Positions 16,610-25,510 of a stretch of DNA of 64,000 nt are shown here, piece by piece. The notes under the pieces were generated by a model, which saw only the letters and a program-made list of their open reading frames with translations, was not told the origin of the DNA and did not search any database. How positions within the stretch are numbered: position 1 is the stretch's first letter; the number at the start of each line of letters is the position of its first letter. This DNA is from Mesorhizobium sp. dw_380. Lineage in GTDB: Bacteria; Pseudomonadota; Alphaproteobacteria; Rhizobiales; Rhizobiaceae. The position numbers were made by a program, and so were the translations under genes. The stretch spans positions 1 through 64,000 of the forward strand of contig NZ_JAFFIW010000003.1 of the NCBI RefSeq assembly GCF_018588885.1, written 5' to 3'.

Positions 16610-17935
16610 CTATACGTAGCGGTTGACGATGTTTTCCAGCAATTCCTGGCGGCCGGAGCGCGGCTGCGGCTCGATCTTCTTCTTCACCACGCGTTCGGCA
16701 ATCTCCTCCAGCGTGCGCTTGCCCGAGAGCATCGCCTTGGCCTCGGCCGTGTTCCAGCCGGCGTAACGCTCCGCCAGCGGCGCGGACAATGCCTTGTCCT
16801 CCACCATGCGGGCCGCGGCCTTGAGGCCGCGCGCGCAGGCATCCATACCGCCGATATGGCCAATCAGCAGATCCTGCGGATCGAGCGACTGGCGACGCAG
16901 CTTGGCATCGAAATTGGTGCCGCCGGTCTTGAAGCCGCCTGCCTGCAGGACCTGGTAATAGGCCAGCGCCATCTCCGGTACGTTGTTGGGGAACTGGTCG
17001 GTGTCCCAGCCCGACTGGTAGTCGTTGCGGTTCATGTCAATCGAACCGAAGACGCCGAGCGCATTGGCCAAAGCCAGCTCGTGCTCGAAGGAATGGCCGG
17101 CCAGGATGGCGTGGCCCTGCTCGATGTTGAGCTTGACCTCCTTCTCCAGCCCAAAGCGCTTGAGGAAGCCGTAGACGGTGGCGACGTCATAGTCGTACTG
17201 GTGCTTGGTCGGCTCCTGCGGCTTCGGCTCGATCAGGATCGTACCCTTGAAGCCGATTTTGTGCTTGTAGTCGACGACGAGGCTGAGGAAGCGTCCGGCC
17301 TGTTCCTGTTCGCGGGCAAGGTCAGTGTTGAGCAGCGTCTCGTAGCCCTCGCGCCCGCCCCACAGCACGTAGTTCTCGCCCTTCAGCCGCTTGGTGACGT
17401 CGATGCAGCTTTTCACCGTCGCCGCCGCATAGGCAAAGACGTCCGGATCCGGATTGGTGGCGGCGCCCGACATGAAGCGGCGGTTGGAGAACAGGTTCGC
17501 CGTGCCCCACAAGAGCTTGACGCCAGTCTGCTTCATCTTGCCCGCGAAGTAATCGGCGATTTCGTCGAGGCGGGCGGCACTCTCGGAAAAATCCTTGCCC
17601 TCGGGCCGCACATCGGCGTCGTGGAAGCAGAAATAGGGCGCGCCGAGCAGCGAGAACATCTCGAAGGCGACGTCCGCTTTCAGTTTGGCCAGTTCCATTG
17701 TGTCGACGCCGCCGGCCTTGGGAAACCAGGGACGGTCGAAGGTCTGGCCACCAAAGGGATCGCCGCCCGGCCAGGCGAAGGAATGCCAGTAGGCGACGGC
17801 GAAGCGCAGATGGTCTTCCAGCCGCTTGCCGGCCACGACCTCGTCGGGATTGTAGAAGCGGTAGGCCAGCGGATTGGTCGAATCCGGTCCCTCATATTTG
17901 ATCTTCTGGATGTCGCCGAAAAATCCGCTGCTCAT
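16610..17935 (-). CDS. xylA: Xylose isomerase
   Basis: A 441-residue class II xylose isomerase interconverting D-xylose and D-xylulose (EC 5.3.1.5), a cytosolic metal-dependent TIM barrel. Signatures are [12 protein letters not shown] (catalytic His with Asp), [31 protein letters not shown] (metal-binding Glu and catalytic Lys) and [19 protein letters not shown] (metal-site Asp residues). Length and N-terminus ([19 protein letters not shown]) match the family. xylB lies upstream on the same strand, but a SnoaL-like gene on the opposite strand lies between them, so the two have separate promoters. Confidence 0.97.
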   Translation of the reverse strand: MSSGFFGDIQKIKYEGPDSTNPLAYRFYNPDEVVAGKRLEDHLRFAVAYWHSFAWPGGDPFGGQTFDRPWFPKAGGVDTMELAKLKADVAFEMFSLLGAPYFCFHDADVRPEGKDFSESAARLDEIADYFAGKMKQTGVKLLWGTANLFSNRRFMSGAATNPDPDVFAYAAATVKSCIDVTKRLKGENYVLWGGREGYETLLNTDLAREQEQAGRFLSLVVDYKHKIGFKGTILIEPKPQEPTKHQYDYDVATVYGFLKRFGLEKEVKLNIEQGHAILAGHSFEHELALANALGVFGSIDMNRNDYQSGWDTDQFPNNVPEMALAYYQVLQAGGFKTGGTNFDAKLRRQSLDPQDLLIGHIGGMDACARGLKAAARMVEDKALSAPLAERYAGWNTAEAKAMLSGKRTLEEIAERVVKKKIEPQPRSGRQELLENIVNRYV

Positions 17936-18048
17936 GCTTTCTGTCCTCTCTCGAATAGTTCGCCCTGATTACCTCAGGCGTAATTGGTTTCGGTTCTGCG
18001 CTGGTCGAAAAGGCTGATGTCAAAGCCGTCAAACAAAGGAGACAGACC

Positions 18049-18411
18049 ATGACCGACCTCAACAAGATCGCCGAGGGCTACATCACCGCCTGGAACGAAA
18101 GCGATGCCAGCCGCCGCACCGAATTGCTCAAGGCTGTTTTCACAGAAGACGTCAGCTATCGCGATCCGCTTATGCAGGGCGACGGCCATGACGGCGTCGC
18201 GGCGCTGATCGATGGCGTGCAGCAGCGCTTTGCCGGCTTCCGGTTCTCGCTGAAGGGCACGCCGGACGGGTTCGCCGACAAGATCCGCTTTTCGTGGAAC
18301 CTCGGCCCCGAGGGCGTCCCTTCGCTCATCGAAGGCACCGACATCGGCGTGATCGAGAACGGCCGCCTGAAGAGCGTCACCGGCTTCCTCGACAAGGTTC
18401 CGGCGCAGTGA
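18049..18411 (+). CDS. SnoaL-like (NTF2-fold) protein
   Basis: A 120-residue protein with the alpha+beta cone of the SnoaL/NTF2-like superfamily: IAEGYITAWNESDASRRTELLKAVFTEDVSYRDPL at the N-terminus, then alternating strands ending in IGVIENGRLKSVTGFLD. AAAGGAG lies nine bases before the ATG. No catalytic residues can be assigned. It sits on the plus strand between xylA and xylB, divergent from xylA and convergent with xylB; a link to xylose metabolism is not shown. Confidence 0.8.
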   Translation: MTDLNKIAEGYITAWNESDASRRTELLKAVFTEDVSYRDPLMQGDGHDGVAALIDGVQQRFAGFRFSLKGTPDGFADKIRFSWNLGPEGVPSLIEGTDIGVIENGRLKSVTGFLDKVPAQ

Positions 18412-18434
18412 GGCTTTGCTGGCTGGGTGGGCGC

Positions 18435-18600
18435 GAGGCGCCCCCCTCTGGCCTGCCGGCCATCTCCCCCTCAAGGGGGGAGATCGGGTATCACGCCGGC
18501 TTTCGCTACTCTCCAGCATTGCAGGATTGAGCGGGGCGCCGAAGCTGCTAATCTCCCCCCTTGAGGGGGAGATGCCCGGCAGGGCAGAGAGGGGCGCCTC
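18435..18600. repeat. Palindromic repeat, second copy of the 7401-7566 element
   Basis: Outer arms GAGGCGCCCCCCTCTG and CAGAGAGGGGCGCCTC pair with one mismatch. Internal hairpins use ATCTCCCCCTCAAGG and CCTTGAGGGGGAGAT, the same words as at 7401-7566. It lies between the convergent SnoaL-like and xylB genes, eight bases from the xylB stop, so it may end both transcripts as a bidirectional hairpin. Confidence 0.8.
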
Positions 18601-18608
18601 GTGCCTAC

Positions 18609-20063
18609 TCACGCGGTAACAGCCCTGATCGCCGGATAGAGCGCCCGGTAGCGGTGATAGGCATCGGCATAGGCACGCCCAAGCGCGGCATCCGGTTCGA
18701 TCGTGGCATCGGTCGCCGGCGCCGTGCAGACGCTGAGCGGATCGGCGCCGGTCGCCGCGATCAGCCCGAGCCTGGCAGCGCCGAAGGCGGCGCCGAAATC
18801 GCCGTCGGCCGGAATGTCGATCGGCAGGCCTAGCGCGGTAGCGATCGCCTTCAGCCAGTAGCGCGAGCGTGAGCCGCCGCCGATCGCGGTCACGCGCGTC
18901 AGTGTCGTGCCAGCCGTCCTCAGGGCTTCGAGACTGTCGCGGAAGGCAAAGGCGACGCCCTCCAGCACAGCCTGGGTCAGCACCGCGCGGCTCGATTCAT
19001 GCGCCAGGCCGGTGAAGGAACCGCGAATGGCGGAATCATTGTGCGGCGTGCGCTCGCCCGAGAGGTAGGGCAGGAAGGACACGCCGGTCGGCGCTTTCAG
19101 CGCGTCGCCGAGTTCCGTGGTCAGTTCGCCTGCCCCTTTGCCCGTGATCTCCGACAGCCAGTTGAGCGAATCGGTCGCCGACAGGATGACGCCCATCTGG
19201 TGCCAGGTGTTGGGCAGCGCATGACAGAAGGTATGGACCGCGCTTGCCGGGTTGGGCAGGTAGGACGCGTTGGCGGCAAACAGCACGCCCGAGGTGCCCA
19301 GCGAAACAAAGGCATGGCCGGCGCCGACCGTGCCCATGCCGCAGGCGGAAGCCGCATTGTCGCCGGCGCCCCCGGCAATCGGGATGCCGGTCTCGATGCC
19401 CCATTTCGATGCCAGCTCGGCGCGCAATCCGCCGGCCTTCTCAGTGCCCTCGACCAGAGACGGCATTTGCGTCTCGTCGAGCGAGGTCGCCGCCAGCAGG
19501 TCCGCCGACCAGCGCCGCTTGCCGACATCGAGCCAGGAGGTGCCGGCCGAATCCGACATTTCCGAAATGTGTTCGCCGGTCAGCCAAAGCCGCAGGAAAT
19601 CCTTGGGCAGCAGGACTTTCGCGACCTTGGCGAAGACGGCGGGCTCGTTGTTCTTCACCCAGGCGAGCTTCGGCGCGGTGAAGCCGGGAAAGACGATGTT
19701 GCCGGTGAGCTTGCGAAAACGCGGATCGGCGTCGAGCGTCGCTGCCTCGACATGGCTGCGCGTGTCGTTCCACAGGATGCAGGGGCGCAGCACATGATCG
19801 GCCGCGTCAAGCAAGGTCGCGCCATGCATCTGGCCCGACAGGCCGATGCCTTTTACCGCCGCGAACTCCCTGGGATGGGAAGCCCTGAGTTCGGCAATCG
19901 CGTCTTCGCAGGCGCGTATCCAGTGGGACGGGTCCTGTTCGGACCAGCCGGGGTGCGGCCGCGAAACGTCAAGCCCGCCATGGCCGGAGCCGATGACGGT
20001 CTGTCCGGCATCGATCAGCAGCGCCTTGACGCCCGACGTGCCCAGGTCGAGGCCGAGATACAT
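18609..20063 (-). CDS. xylB: Xylulokinase
   Basis: A 484-residue FGGY-family kinase phosphorylating D-xylulose to xylulose 5-phosphate (EC 2.7.1.17). The phosphate-1 motif is LGLDLGTSGVKALLID at the N-terminus, the substrate segment SGQMHGATLLD carries the xylulokinase hallmark QMHG, and the C-terminal ATP domain includes AGGAGDNAASACGMG and TAIGGGSRSRYWLKAIA. Full length. It lies 82 bases downstream of a TPR gene, with a likely terminator between, and presumably works with xylA. Confidence 0.96.
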   Translation of the reverse strand: MYLGLDLGTSGVKALLIDAGQTVIGSGHGGLDVSRPHPGWSEQDPSHWIRACEDAIAELRASHPREFAAVKGIGLSGQMHGATLLDAADHVLRPCILWNDTRSHVEAATLDADPRFRKLTGNIVFPGFTAPKLAWVKNNEPAVFAKVAKVLLPKDFLRLWLTGEHISEMSDSAGTSWLDVGKRRWSADLLAATSLDETQMPSLVEGTEKAGGLRAELASKWGIETGIPIAGGAGDNAASACGMGTVGAGHAFVSLGTSGVLFAANASYLPNPASAVHTFCHALPNTWHQMGVILSATDSLNWLSEITGKGAGELTTELGDALKAPTGVSFLPYLSGERTPHNDSAIRGSFTGLAHESSRAVLTQAVLEGVAFAFRDSLEALRTAGTTLTRVTAIGGGSRSRYWLKAIATALGLPIDIPADGDFGAAFGAARLGLIAATGADPLSVCTAPATDATIEPDAALGRAYADAYHRYRALYPAIRAVTA

Positions 20064-20100
20064 GTTTTCCTCCCCATGCCATTATTTTTTTCGGATCTCG

Positions 20101-20126
20101 AAAAAATCTGGCCAAGCCAGTTTTTA
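20101..20126 (-). terminator. Probable rho-independent terminator of the TPR gene
   Basis: Read on the minus strand, CTGGC-TTG-GCCAG (20108-20120) is preceded by AAAAA and followed by ATTTTTT, 20 bases past the TPR stop codon. A second A/T-flanked palindrome (TTTTTTCGGATCTCGAAAAAA type) follows at about 20084-20106. The stem is short (5 bp), but the T run is clear. Confidence 0.5.
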
Positions 20127-20145
20127 AGGCAAGATCCGCTTCGGG

Positions 20146-21471
20146 TCAATTCTCTGACAAATCGTCAGAGCGTCGCGAAAACAGCCGCGACAGCGGACTG
20201 TCCGGCCGCGCCATCGAACGCTCGGCGGTGAGCGCCCTGGCGCGCGCACCATCACCAGTCCGCAAGGCCGCCTCGATCAGCGTCAGGTCGATGACGTCGC
20301 GCTGTGCGTGGCTGCCGCCAAAACGATGGGCGATCGCCCGGATCGGCCCGATCAGGCGCATGACCTCAGTGTAGTTGCCTTCGCCGAAGGCCTTGATGGC
20401 CAGCGTCAAGGGATGGCCGACATCCGTGGTGAAAGCGGCGTTGTCGTCGCTGCCGTGCATGGCCTCGCGCTGTGCCTCGAGCAAGGTCCGGGCCGGGGCG
20501 CCGAGCCCGGCGCCGACAAAGGCCATCATCGCATGCGCGTCATTGAAGGCATAATTGCCGGCGCCGGCCTTGGGCTCCCAATTGGCGGCAAGCGGCGTCC
20601 AGCGGTCACCAACGTCGACACCGCCGAGATAAAGCCGCCACAGGATCGCCGAGGCATCGACCATATTGAGCGCCAGCGTCGATCGCGCGCCGTAGATCGG
20701 GCCGTCATAGAGCGCCAGCACCTCGTCGGTCTCGCCGAGATCGTAATGAAACAGCGCCAGATGCCACCAATTGTGCACCTTGAGGAAACTCTCCTTCGTC
20801 CACGCCTCGGGGTTGGCGCGCATCCAGGCGATGCCGTCCCTTTGCCGGCTTTGCATTTCCATGACATGAGCGACGGCGTGCTGAGCCCAGCCATCCCGCG
20901 GCTCGATCTCTACCGCCGTCCGGCCGAGCTTTTCGGCCCTGATATAGTCACCCATCTCCTCGAACCCGAAGGCCTGCATGCCAAGAATGGCGTGGTAGCC
21001 CGGCATTCCGCTCCGCCAGGACGGCAAGGCGCGGGCGATGCGGTCGCGCAGCATGCGGGCGTTGCCGGTAAAGAAGTCGATCTGGTGCCCGACCTGCAGC
21101 GCCACGGCGTCAAGCGGAAAGTCGGTGGCGATGCCCTCGAGAATGCCGGCGGCCTGATGCCAGCGCCCGTTGGCGAGATGGCCGAGGGCCGAGACATGCG
21201 CCTGCTCGCGCGTTGTCGCGGCCAGCGGCACAGCCGCTTCGTGGCAGGCCCTGGCCACCGCCATCGCCTCCCGCTCGGTAGCGAGGCCAAAGAGATAACC
21301 CTTGAAGACATGCGCCATGACAAAATCGGGATTTTCCGCGATGGCGCGGTCGACGGAGGCTACGGGATCGCCGACGAAGCACTGCAGCTGGCGCACCGCC
21401 TGGCTGTAGGGCGTGAACCCTGCCTCCGTCGCGCCCGAAAAGGCCAGGCCGAATGCATCCTCCACTGTCAT
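20146..21471 (-). CDS. TPR-repeat protein (TTC38-like)
   Basis: A 441-residue helical protein with several tetratricopeptide-type repeats, for example AENPDFVMAHVFKGYLFGLATEREAMAVARACHEAA, and HAILGMQAFGFEEMGDYIRAEKLGRTAVEIEPRD near the middle. Length and motifs (GWAQHAVAHVMEMQ; HNWWHLALFHYDLG) resemble the TTC38 family found from bacteria to humans, whose function is unresolved. No signal peptide. It lies upstream of xylB on the same strand, but a likely terminator separates them. The 105 bases upstream (21472-21576) show nothing else. Confidence 0.78.
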   Translation of the reverse strand: MTVEDAFGLAFSGATEAGFTPYSQAVRQLQCFVGDPVASVDRAIAENPDFVMAHVFKGYLFGLATEREAMAVARACHEAAVPLAATTREQAHVSALGHLANGRWHQAAGILEGIATDFPLDAVALQVGHQIDFFTGNARMLRDRIARALPSWRSGMPGYHAILGMQAFGFEEMGDYIRAEKLGRTAVEIEPRDGWAQHAVAHVMEMQSRQRDGIAWMRANPEAWTKESFLKVHNWWHLALFHYDLGETDEVLALYDGPIYGARSTLALNMVDASAILWRLYLGGVDVGDRWTPLAANWEPKAGAGNYAFNDAHAMMAFVGAGLGAPARTLLEAQREAMHGSDDNAAFTTDVGHPLTLAIKAFGEGNYTEVMRLIGPIRAIAHRFGGSHAQRDVIDLTLIEAALRTGDGARARALTAERSMARPDSPLSRLFSRRSDDLSEN

Positions 21472-21576
21472 GCCGACTTTCGATGCCCTGCTAATCGGAA
21501 TCAGATCCTAGAGCACTGACAGCCTCCCCGCCAACCGGAGAGGCCGGAGCTTCGTCGATTGCGCGTCTAGTCTAGC

Positions 21577-22200
21577 TCAATTGCCTGAACGCATCGCCAC
21601 CGTGGCGATGCCGGCGCCGACCAGCAGCGTGCCGCCGGTGCGGTTGAAGATGCGGATCGCCTTGGGATTGCACACGACATTACGGGCGCGCGCCGCGATC
21701 AGCGCATAGCCGAAGGCATTGGTGAAGGCGAGCGCCAGGAAGGTCGTCTCGAAGATCAGCATCTGCGTCCAGAAATCGGCATGCCGGTCGAGGAACTGCG
21801 GCAGGAAGGCGACGAAGAAGGTGATGCTCTTCGGGTTGAGTGCCGTGACCAGCCAGGCGTGCGCCATCATCTTGGCCGACGACACGGCGTCGGTGCGCGG
21901 TTCGGCTTTCAATGCGCCGCCGGCGCGGAACAGTTTCACGCCAAGATAGACCAGATAGCCAGCGCCGATCAGCTTCAGGATGGTGAAGACGGTCGCCGAA
22001 GCGGCGAGCAGGGCGCCGATGCCCAGCATCGACAGCGTCATGGCGGTGAAGTCGCCCAATGCCACGCCGACGGCCATCGGCAAAGCGGTCCGCCAGCCCT
22101 GGCCCAGCGCATAGGATACGACCAGCAGGATGGTCGGACCCGGAATGATGAGGAGGATCGCCGACGCGGCGGCGAAAGCGGCCCAGTTTTCGAAGGACAT
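21577..22200 (-). CDS. LysE/RhtB family exporter
   Basis: A 207-residue inner-membrane protein with the six-helix LysE/RhtB pattern. The family start is ENWAAFAAASAILLIIPGPTILLVVSYALGQG, where the IPGP motif in helix 1 is diagnostic, and the mid-protein signature is LNPKSITFFVAFLPQFLD. It should export an amino acid or homoserine-lactone-like solute; the substrate is unknown. A second, distinct LysE-family gene lies at 51615-52250. The 189-base upstream gap holds a partial copy of the GCAATTCCGGACGG repeat. Confidence 0.88.
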   Translation of the reverse strand: MSFENWAAFAAASAILLIIPGPTILLVVSYALGQGWRTALPMAVGVALGDFTAMTLSMLGIGALLAASATVFTILKLIGAGYLVYLGVKLFRAGGALKAEPRTDAVSSAKMMAHAWLVTALNPKSITFFVAFLPQFLDRHADFWTQMLIFETTFLALAFTNAFGYALIAARARNVVCNPKAIRIFNRTGGTLLVGAGIATVAMRSGN

Positions 22201-22274
22201 GTCTGTCTCCCTTGGGTTGAAGATAAGGATAAATCCTGAGCCCTGGGAGAATGTAAAGAGGCCTGATTTTTGTT

Positions 22275-22300
22275 CTTGCGCAGTTCCGGACGGAAACCGC
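22275..22300. repeat. Partial copy of the GACGCAATTCCGGACGG repeat
   Basis: The words CTTGCGCAGTTCCGGACGG and AAACCGC match the left half of the elements at 4691 and 28503; the right arm is missing. It lies in the divergent gap between the LysE exporter and the L,D-transpeptidase. Confidence 0.45.
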
Positions 22301-22389
22301 CCTGCATGCTTCAGATATCAGACTGACCTGGGCCTTTTTGTGCAGGAGCGCAAACGCTGGCAGCGCAAGGCGTTCACGCTTTATCAACC

Positions 22390-23226
22390 ATGAATGATGA
22401 AAATGCCCGCTATCCCGGCCGGACCGTGCTTCCCGCCGACAGCGTAGGGTTTGGGTACATGCGTGAGTTGCCGCAAGGTCCGACGCCGCCACGAAACGGC
22501 GACGCAATCGAAACTGATCATCATCTTTCCCGCCGCGCCGTCCTGACCGGGGCGGGCGCGCTCGCACTGCTCGGCGTCGCCGGCTGCTCGACCTCGGGTG
22601 GCGGCCTGCCGGCGCTTGAACTTGATGATACGGTCACCGGCTCGGTGCGGCCGATCCGCCCCTCGATCAGCGTCGACAAGAACATCACCAGCCCCGACTT
22701 GATGTATGCCTCCTTGACCGATGGCGGCTTCAACGTGCCGGAGGTGCCGTACCTGAAGGTCAAGCCGGAATTCCGCCGCCAGATCGTCGTCGACACGACC
22801 GGCGAGGCGCCCGGCACCATCGTCGTCCATCTCAAGGAGCGCATGCTCTATCTCGTCCAACCGGGGGGCGATGCCATCCGCTACGGCGTCGGCATCGGCA
22901 AGGACGGCTTCCGCTGGTCCGGCCGCGCCAACATCCAGTACGGCCGGGAATGGCCGACCTGGACGCCGCCGCCAGAGATGATCGCCCGCAAGCCGGAACT
23001 GGTGAAATGGCAGGGCGGCCAGCCCGGCGGCCTGACCAACCCGCTCGGGGCGCGTGCGCTCTACATCTACCAGGACGGCAAGGACACCGGCTACCGCATC
23101 CATGGCTCGCCCGAATGGTGGAGCATCGGCCAGGCGATGTCGTCGGGCTGCGTGCGCCTGATCAACCAGGACATCATCGATCTCTACAGCCGCGTTTCGA
23201 AGAAAAACCCGGTCGTTGTCATGTGA
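22390..23226 (+). CDS. L,D-transpeptidase (YkuD) lipoprotein, Tat-type leader
   Basis: A 278-residue cell-envelope enzyme expected to make 3-3 peptidoglycan cross-links or attach proteins to peptidoglycan. A twin-arginine segment LSRRAVLTGAGALALLGVAGC (about residues 47-67) ends in a lipobox, giving a lipid-anchored Cys. The YkuD catalytic region reads GYRIHGSPEWWSIGQAMSSGCVRL: the His of HGS and the Cys of SSGCVRL are the active-site pair. About 46 residues precede the leader, so ATG 22459 (MRELPQG) is a plausible alternative start; neither has a convincing ribosome site. Confidence 0.88.
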   Translation: MNDENARYPGRTVLPADSVGFGYMRELPQGPTPPRNGDAIETDHHLSRRAVLTGAGALALLGVAGCSTSGGGLPALELDDTVTGSVRPIRPSISVDKNITSPDLMYASLTDGGFNVPEVPYLKVKPEFRRQIVVDTTGEAPGTIVVHLKERMLYLVQPGGDAIRYGVGIGKDGFRWSGRANIQYGREWPTWTPPPEMIARKPELVKWQGGQPGGLTNPLGARALYIYQDGKDTGYRIHGSPEWWSIGQAMSSGCVRLINQDIIDLYSRVSKKNPVVVM

Positions 23227-23234
23227 TCGTTGAA

Positions 23235-23253
23235 GGCGGCCCATGCGGCCGCC
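23235..23253 (+). terminator. 7-bp stem-loop after the L,D-transpeptidase gene
   Basis: GGCGGCC (23235-23241) and GGCCGCC (23247-23253) are perfectly complementary around CATGC, eight bases past the stop. No T run follows, so termination strength is uncertain. The remaining gap to 23411 holds a GAGCATGA...GATCATGC inverted segment and no gene. Confidence 0.35.
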
Positions 23254-23411
23254 CTATCTGCCAGTTGAGCATGAGCTCCGGCGAAAACCGGTCCCCACCC
23301 TCCTCAGCCGAGGGCATGCTTTTAGCGATCATGCTTCCGACTCCCCCGTTGCGCGATGCGGCAAGACAGGCCAAGGTGCCTTGAAAACCATCGCCTCGGG
23401 AGACGTCAGGA

Positions 23412-24578
23412 ATGGCCGGAACTTTTGTTATCGCGCAAGGCGGCGGCCCAACCGCCGTCATCAACCAGACGGTTGTCGGAGCGACGCTGGAGATCCGCAA
23501 GCGGCATCCCGGCGCCAAGGTGCTGGGATCGATCCATGGCGTGCGCGGCATTCGTGACGGCAATTATGTCGACCTCTCGGCCATCCCGGAAGACCGGCTG
23601 CGGCTGATTGCCGGAACGCCCAGTGCCGCACTTGGCTCGACGCGCGACAAGCCGGACGCGGCGTATTGCGATGTCATCCTCAACGGCTTGAAGAAGGCCG
23701 GCGCCGATGCCTTCATCTATATTGGCGGCAACGACACGTCGGGCACGCAGCAGATCCTGACCGATGCCGCCGGCGGCAGCATCGCCTTCGTCCATGCCCC
23801 GAAGACCATCGACAATGACCTCGAGGAAAACGACCATACGCCGGGCTTCATCTCGGCGGCGGAGTTCGTCGCCGGCGCCTTCCTGTCCGTCGATCTCGAT
23901 TTCCGCGCCCTGCCCGGCATATATGTGGGCATCGTCATGGGCCGGCATGCCGGCTTTCTGACCGCGGCGGCGGCGGCCTGGCAACTCGACCCCGACAGCG
24001 GCCCGCACCTTGTCTACGTGCCCGAGCGGCCGTTCTCGGCCGCCGGCTTCATCGACGACGTGCGCGCCACGCTCGACCGCCACAAGCGCTGCATCGTCGC
24101 CGTGTCGGAAGGCGTCAGCACCGCCGACGGCAAGGCGCTGGTCGAAAGCCTGGTGCCGCCGGACAAGCTCGAGCGCGACGCGCATGGCAATGTCAAGCTG
24201 TCGGGCAGCGACCTGCCGGCGGCGCTCGAACGCGCGCTGGCCGAAGGGCTGCCGGGCAAGCGGGCCCGCGTCGATGCGCTCGGCTACATGCCGCGCGGCT
24301 ATGTCGGCGCCATCAGCGCCGTCGATGCGCAGGAGGCTTTCGATGCCGGTGCCTTCGCCGTCACCGTCGCCGAACAGGGCGGCGGCTCGGTGGCGCTGCA
24401 ATATGATGGCGGCAAAACGGTGCTGAAGAAGGTGCCGCTGGAGAACGTCGCCGGCAAGACCCGCCACATGCCGGATGATTTCATGAAACCCGACGTCAAC
24501 CAGTTGTCGGATGCCGGCATGGCCTATCTCAAGCGGCTGGTGCCGGAGAAATACAAGGTCGGGAAGCCGTTCGTCTGA
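23412..24578 (+). CDS. 6-phosphofructokinase, diphosphate-dependent type
   Basis: A 388-residue PfkA-family enzyme phosphorylating fructose 6-phosphate. The phosphoryl-donor loop begins FVIAQGGGPTAVINQT. The catalytic segment is HAPKTIDNDL: a Lys before TIDND, rather than the Gly of ATP enzymes, is the mark of the PPi-dependent group (EC 2.7.1.90). IGGNDTSGTQ contains the GGxD-type site where the ATP/PPi choice is made, and IVMGRHAGFL is the substrate loop. Predicted reversible between glycolysis and gluconeogenesis. The MBL-fold gene starts 17 bases after its stop. Confidence 0.88.
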   Translation: MAGTFVIAQGGGPTAVINQTVVGATLEIRKRHPGAKVLGSIHGVRGIRDGNYVDLSAIPEDRLRLIAGTPSAALGSTRDKPDAAYCDVILNGLKKAGADAFIYIGGNDTSGTQQILTDAAGGSIAFVHAPKTIDNDLEENDHTPGFISAAEFVAGAFLSVDLDFRALPGIYVGIVMGRHAGFLTAAAAAWQLDPDSGPHLVYVPERPFSAAGFIDDVRATLDRHKRCIVAVSEGVSTADGKALVESLVPPDKLERDAHGNVKLSGSDLPAALERALAEGLPGKRARVDALGYMPRGYVGAISAVDAQEAFDAGAFAVTVAEQGGGSVALQYDGGKTVLKKVPLENVAGKTRHMPDDFMKPDVNQLSDAGMAYLKRLVPEKYKVGKPFV

Positions 24579-24594
24579 TGCCGGGCCCAAACTG

Positions 24595-25314
24595 ATGCCG
24601 GACTGGTTCAGCAAGAGCATCGTCGACGACAGGACGACGAAGCTGACCGAGCCGTTCGTGCATGACTATTTACGCGCCAATATCTGGCATCTCAGCGGCC
24701 GCGATGCCGACCTTTTGGTCGACACCGGCATGGGCATCTGTCCGCTGGCGCCGCAGATCGAAACGCCTCGGGGCAAGCCGCTTCTGGTGGTCGCGACTCA
24801 TATCCATCTCGATCACGTCGGCTCGCTGCATGAATTCCCGTGGCGGGCGGGGCCAAGGATGAGTGCGGCGCAATTCGAAAGCATGGATGAGGCAGCGACC
24901 TATGCCTATATGTTCCATGATCTCGAAGGCGCAGTTTCGAAACTGCCGGCGCCGGGCTGGAGGTCGGCCGATTACAAGATCCCGCCCGCGCCGCTGACGC
25001 GGACCCTCGACGAGGGCGACGTCATCGATCTCGGCGACCGGCAGTTCCGGGTGCTGCACCTGCCAGGGCATTCACCGGATTCGATCGCGCTGTTCGACGA
25101 GGCCGACGGGCTGTTTTTCAGCGGCGACGCCATCTACGACGACACGCTGATCGACAGCCTGCCGGATTCCGACCGGAACGCCTATATCAGCACGATGCAG
25201 CGCCTGCTCGACCTGCCGATCCGCATCGGCCATGGCGGCCACGGCCCGAGCTTCGACGGCAAGCGCATGCGTGAGATCGCGTTGGCCTATCTGCGCTCGC
25301 ATGCCGGTCTGTGA
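24595..25314 (+). CDS. Metallo-beta-lactamase-fold hydrolase
   Basis: A 239-residue MBL-fold protein. The metal motif ATHIHLDHVGS gives the HxHxDH set, the later ligands are His in LPGHSPDS and Asp in FFSGDAIYDD, and the last His is in IGHGGHGPSF. No signal peptide, so it is probably a cytosolic thioesterase, lactonase or glyoxalase-like enzyme rather than a beta-lactamase. I chose ATG 24595 (MPDWFSKSIV); a longer in-frame start would overlap the phosphofructokinase. Probably co-transcribed with that gene. A 7-bp inverted repeat (TCGGCCC/GGGCCGA, 25343-25369) follows, without a T run. Confidence 0.85.
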   Translation: MPDWFSKSIVDDRTTKLTEPFVHDYLRANIWHLSGRDADLLVDTGMGICPLAPQIETPRGKPLLVVATHIHLDHVGSLHEFPWRAGPRMSAAQFESMDEAATYAYMFHDLEGAVSKLPAPGWRSADYKIPPAPLTRTLDEGDVIDLGDRQFRVLHLPGHSPDSIALFDEADGLFFSGDAIYDDTLIDSLPDSDRNAYISTMQRLLDLPIRIGHGGHGPSFDGKRMREIALAYLRSHAGL

Positions 25315-25510
25315 GCGTTCTCTGAATTAAATCTTCGTAAGGTCGGCCCAAAACCCTAAATCGGGCCGATCCGCTCCCTAGATAGCTGGTTGTCGATCCG
25401 GCCGGCCGCCATGTACGGCGAGACAGGCGATCCCGGTCGTCGACATGCTGATGGGCGCTTCCCAAGGACGCTCGCGGCGCCGGATCAACTCTCGCCCGGA
25501 CAGAACGACC

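Noticed and set aside
24595..25314. Beta-lactamase
   Set aside because: The MBL metal motif is present, but there is no signal peptide and the neighbours are metabolic, so a generic hydrolase is the safer call.
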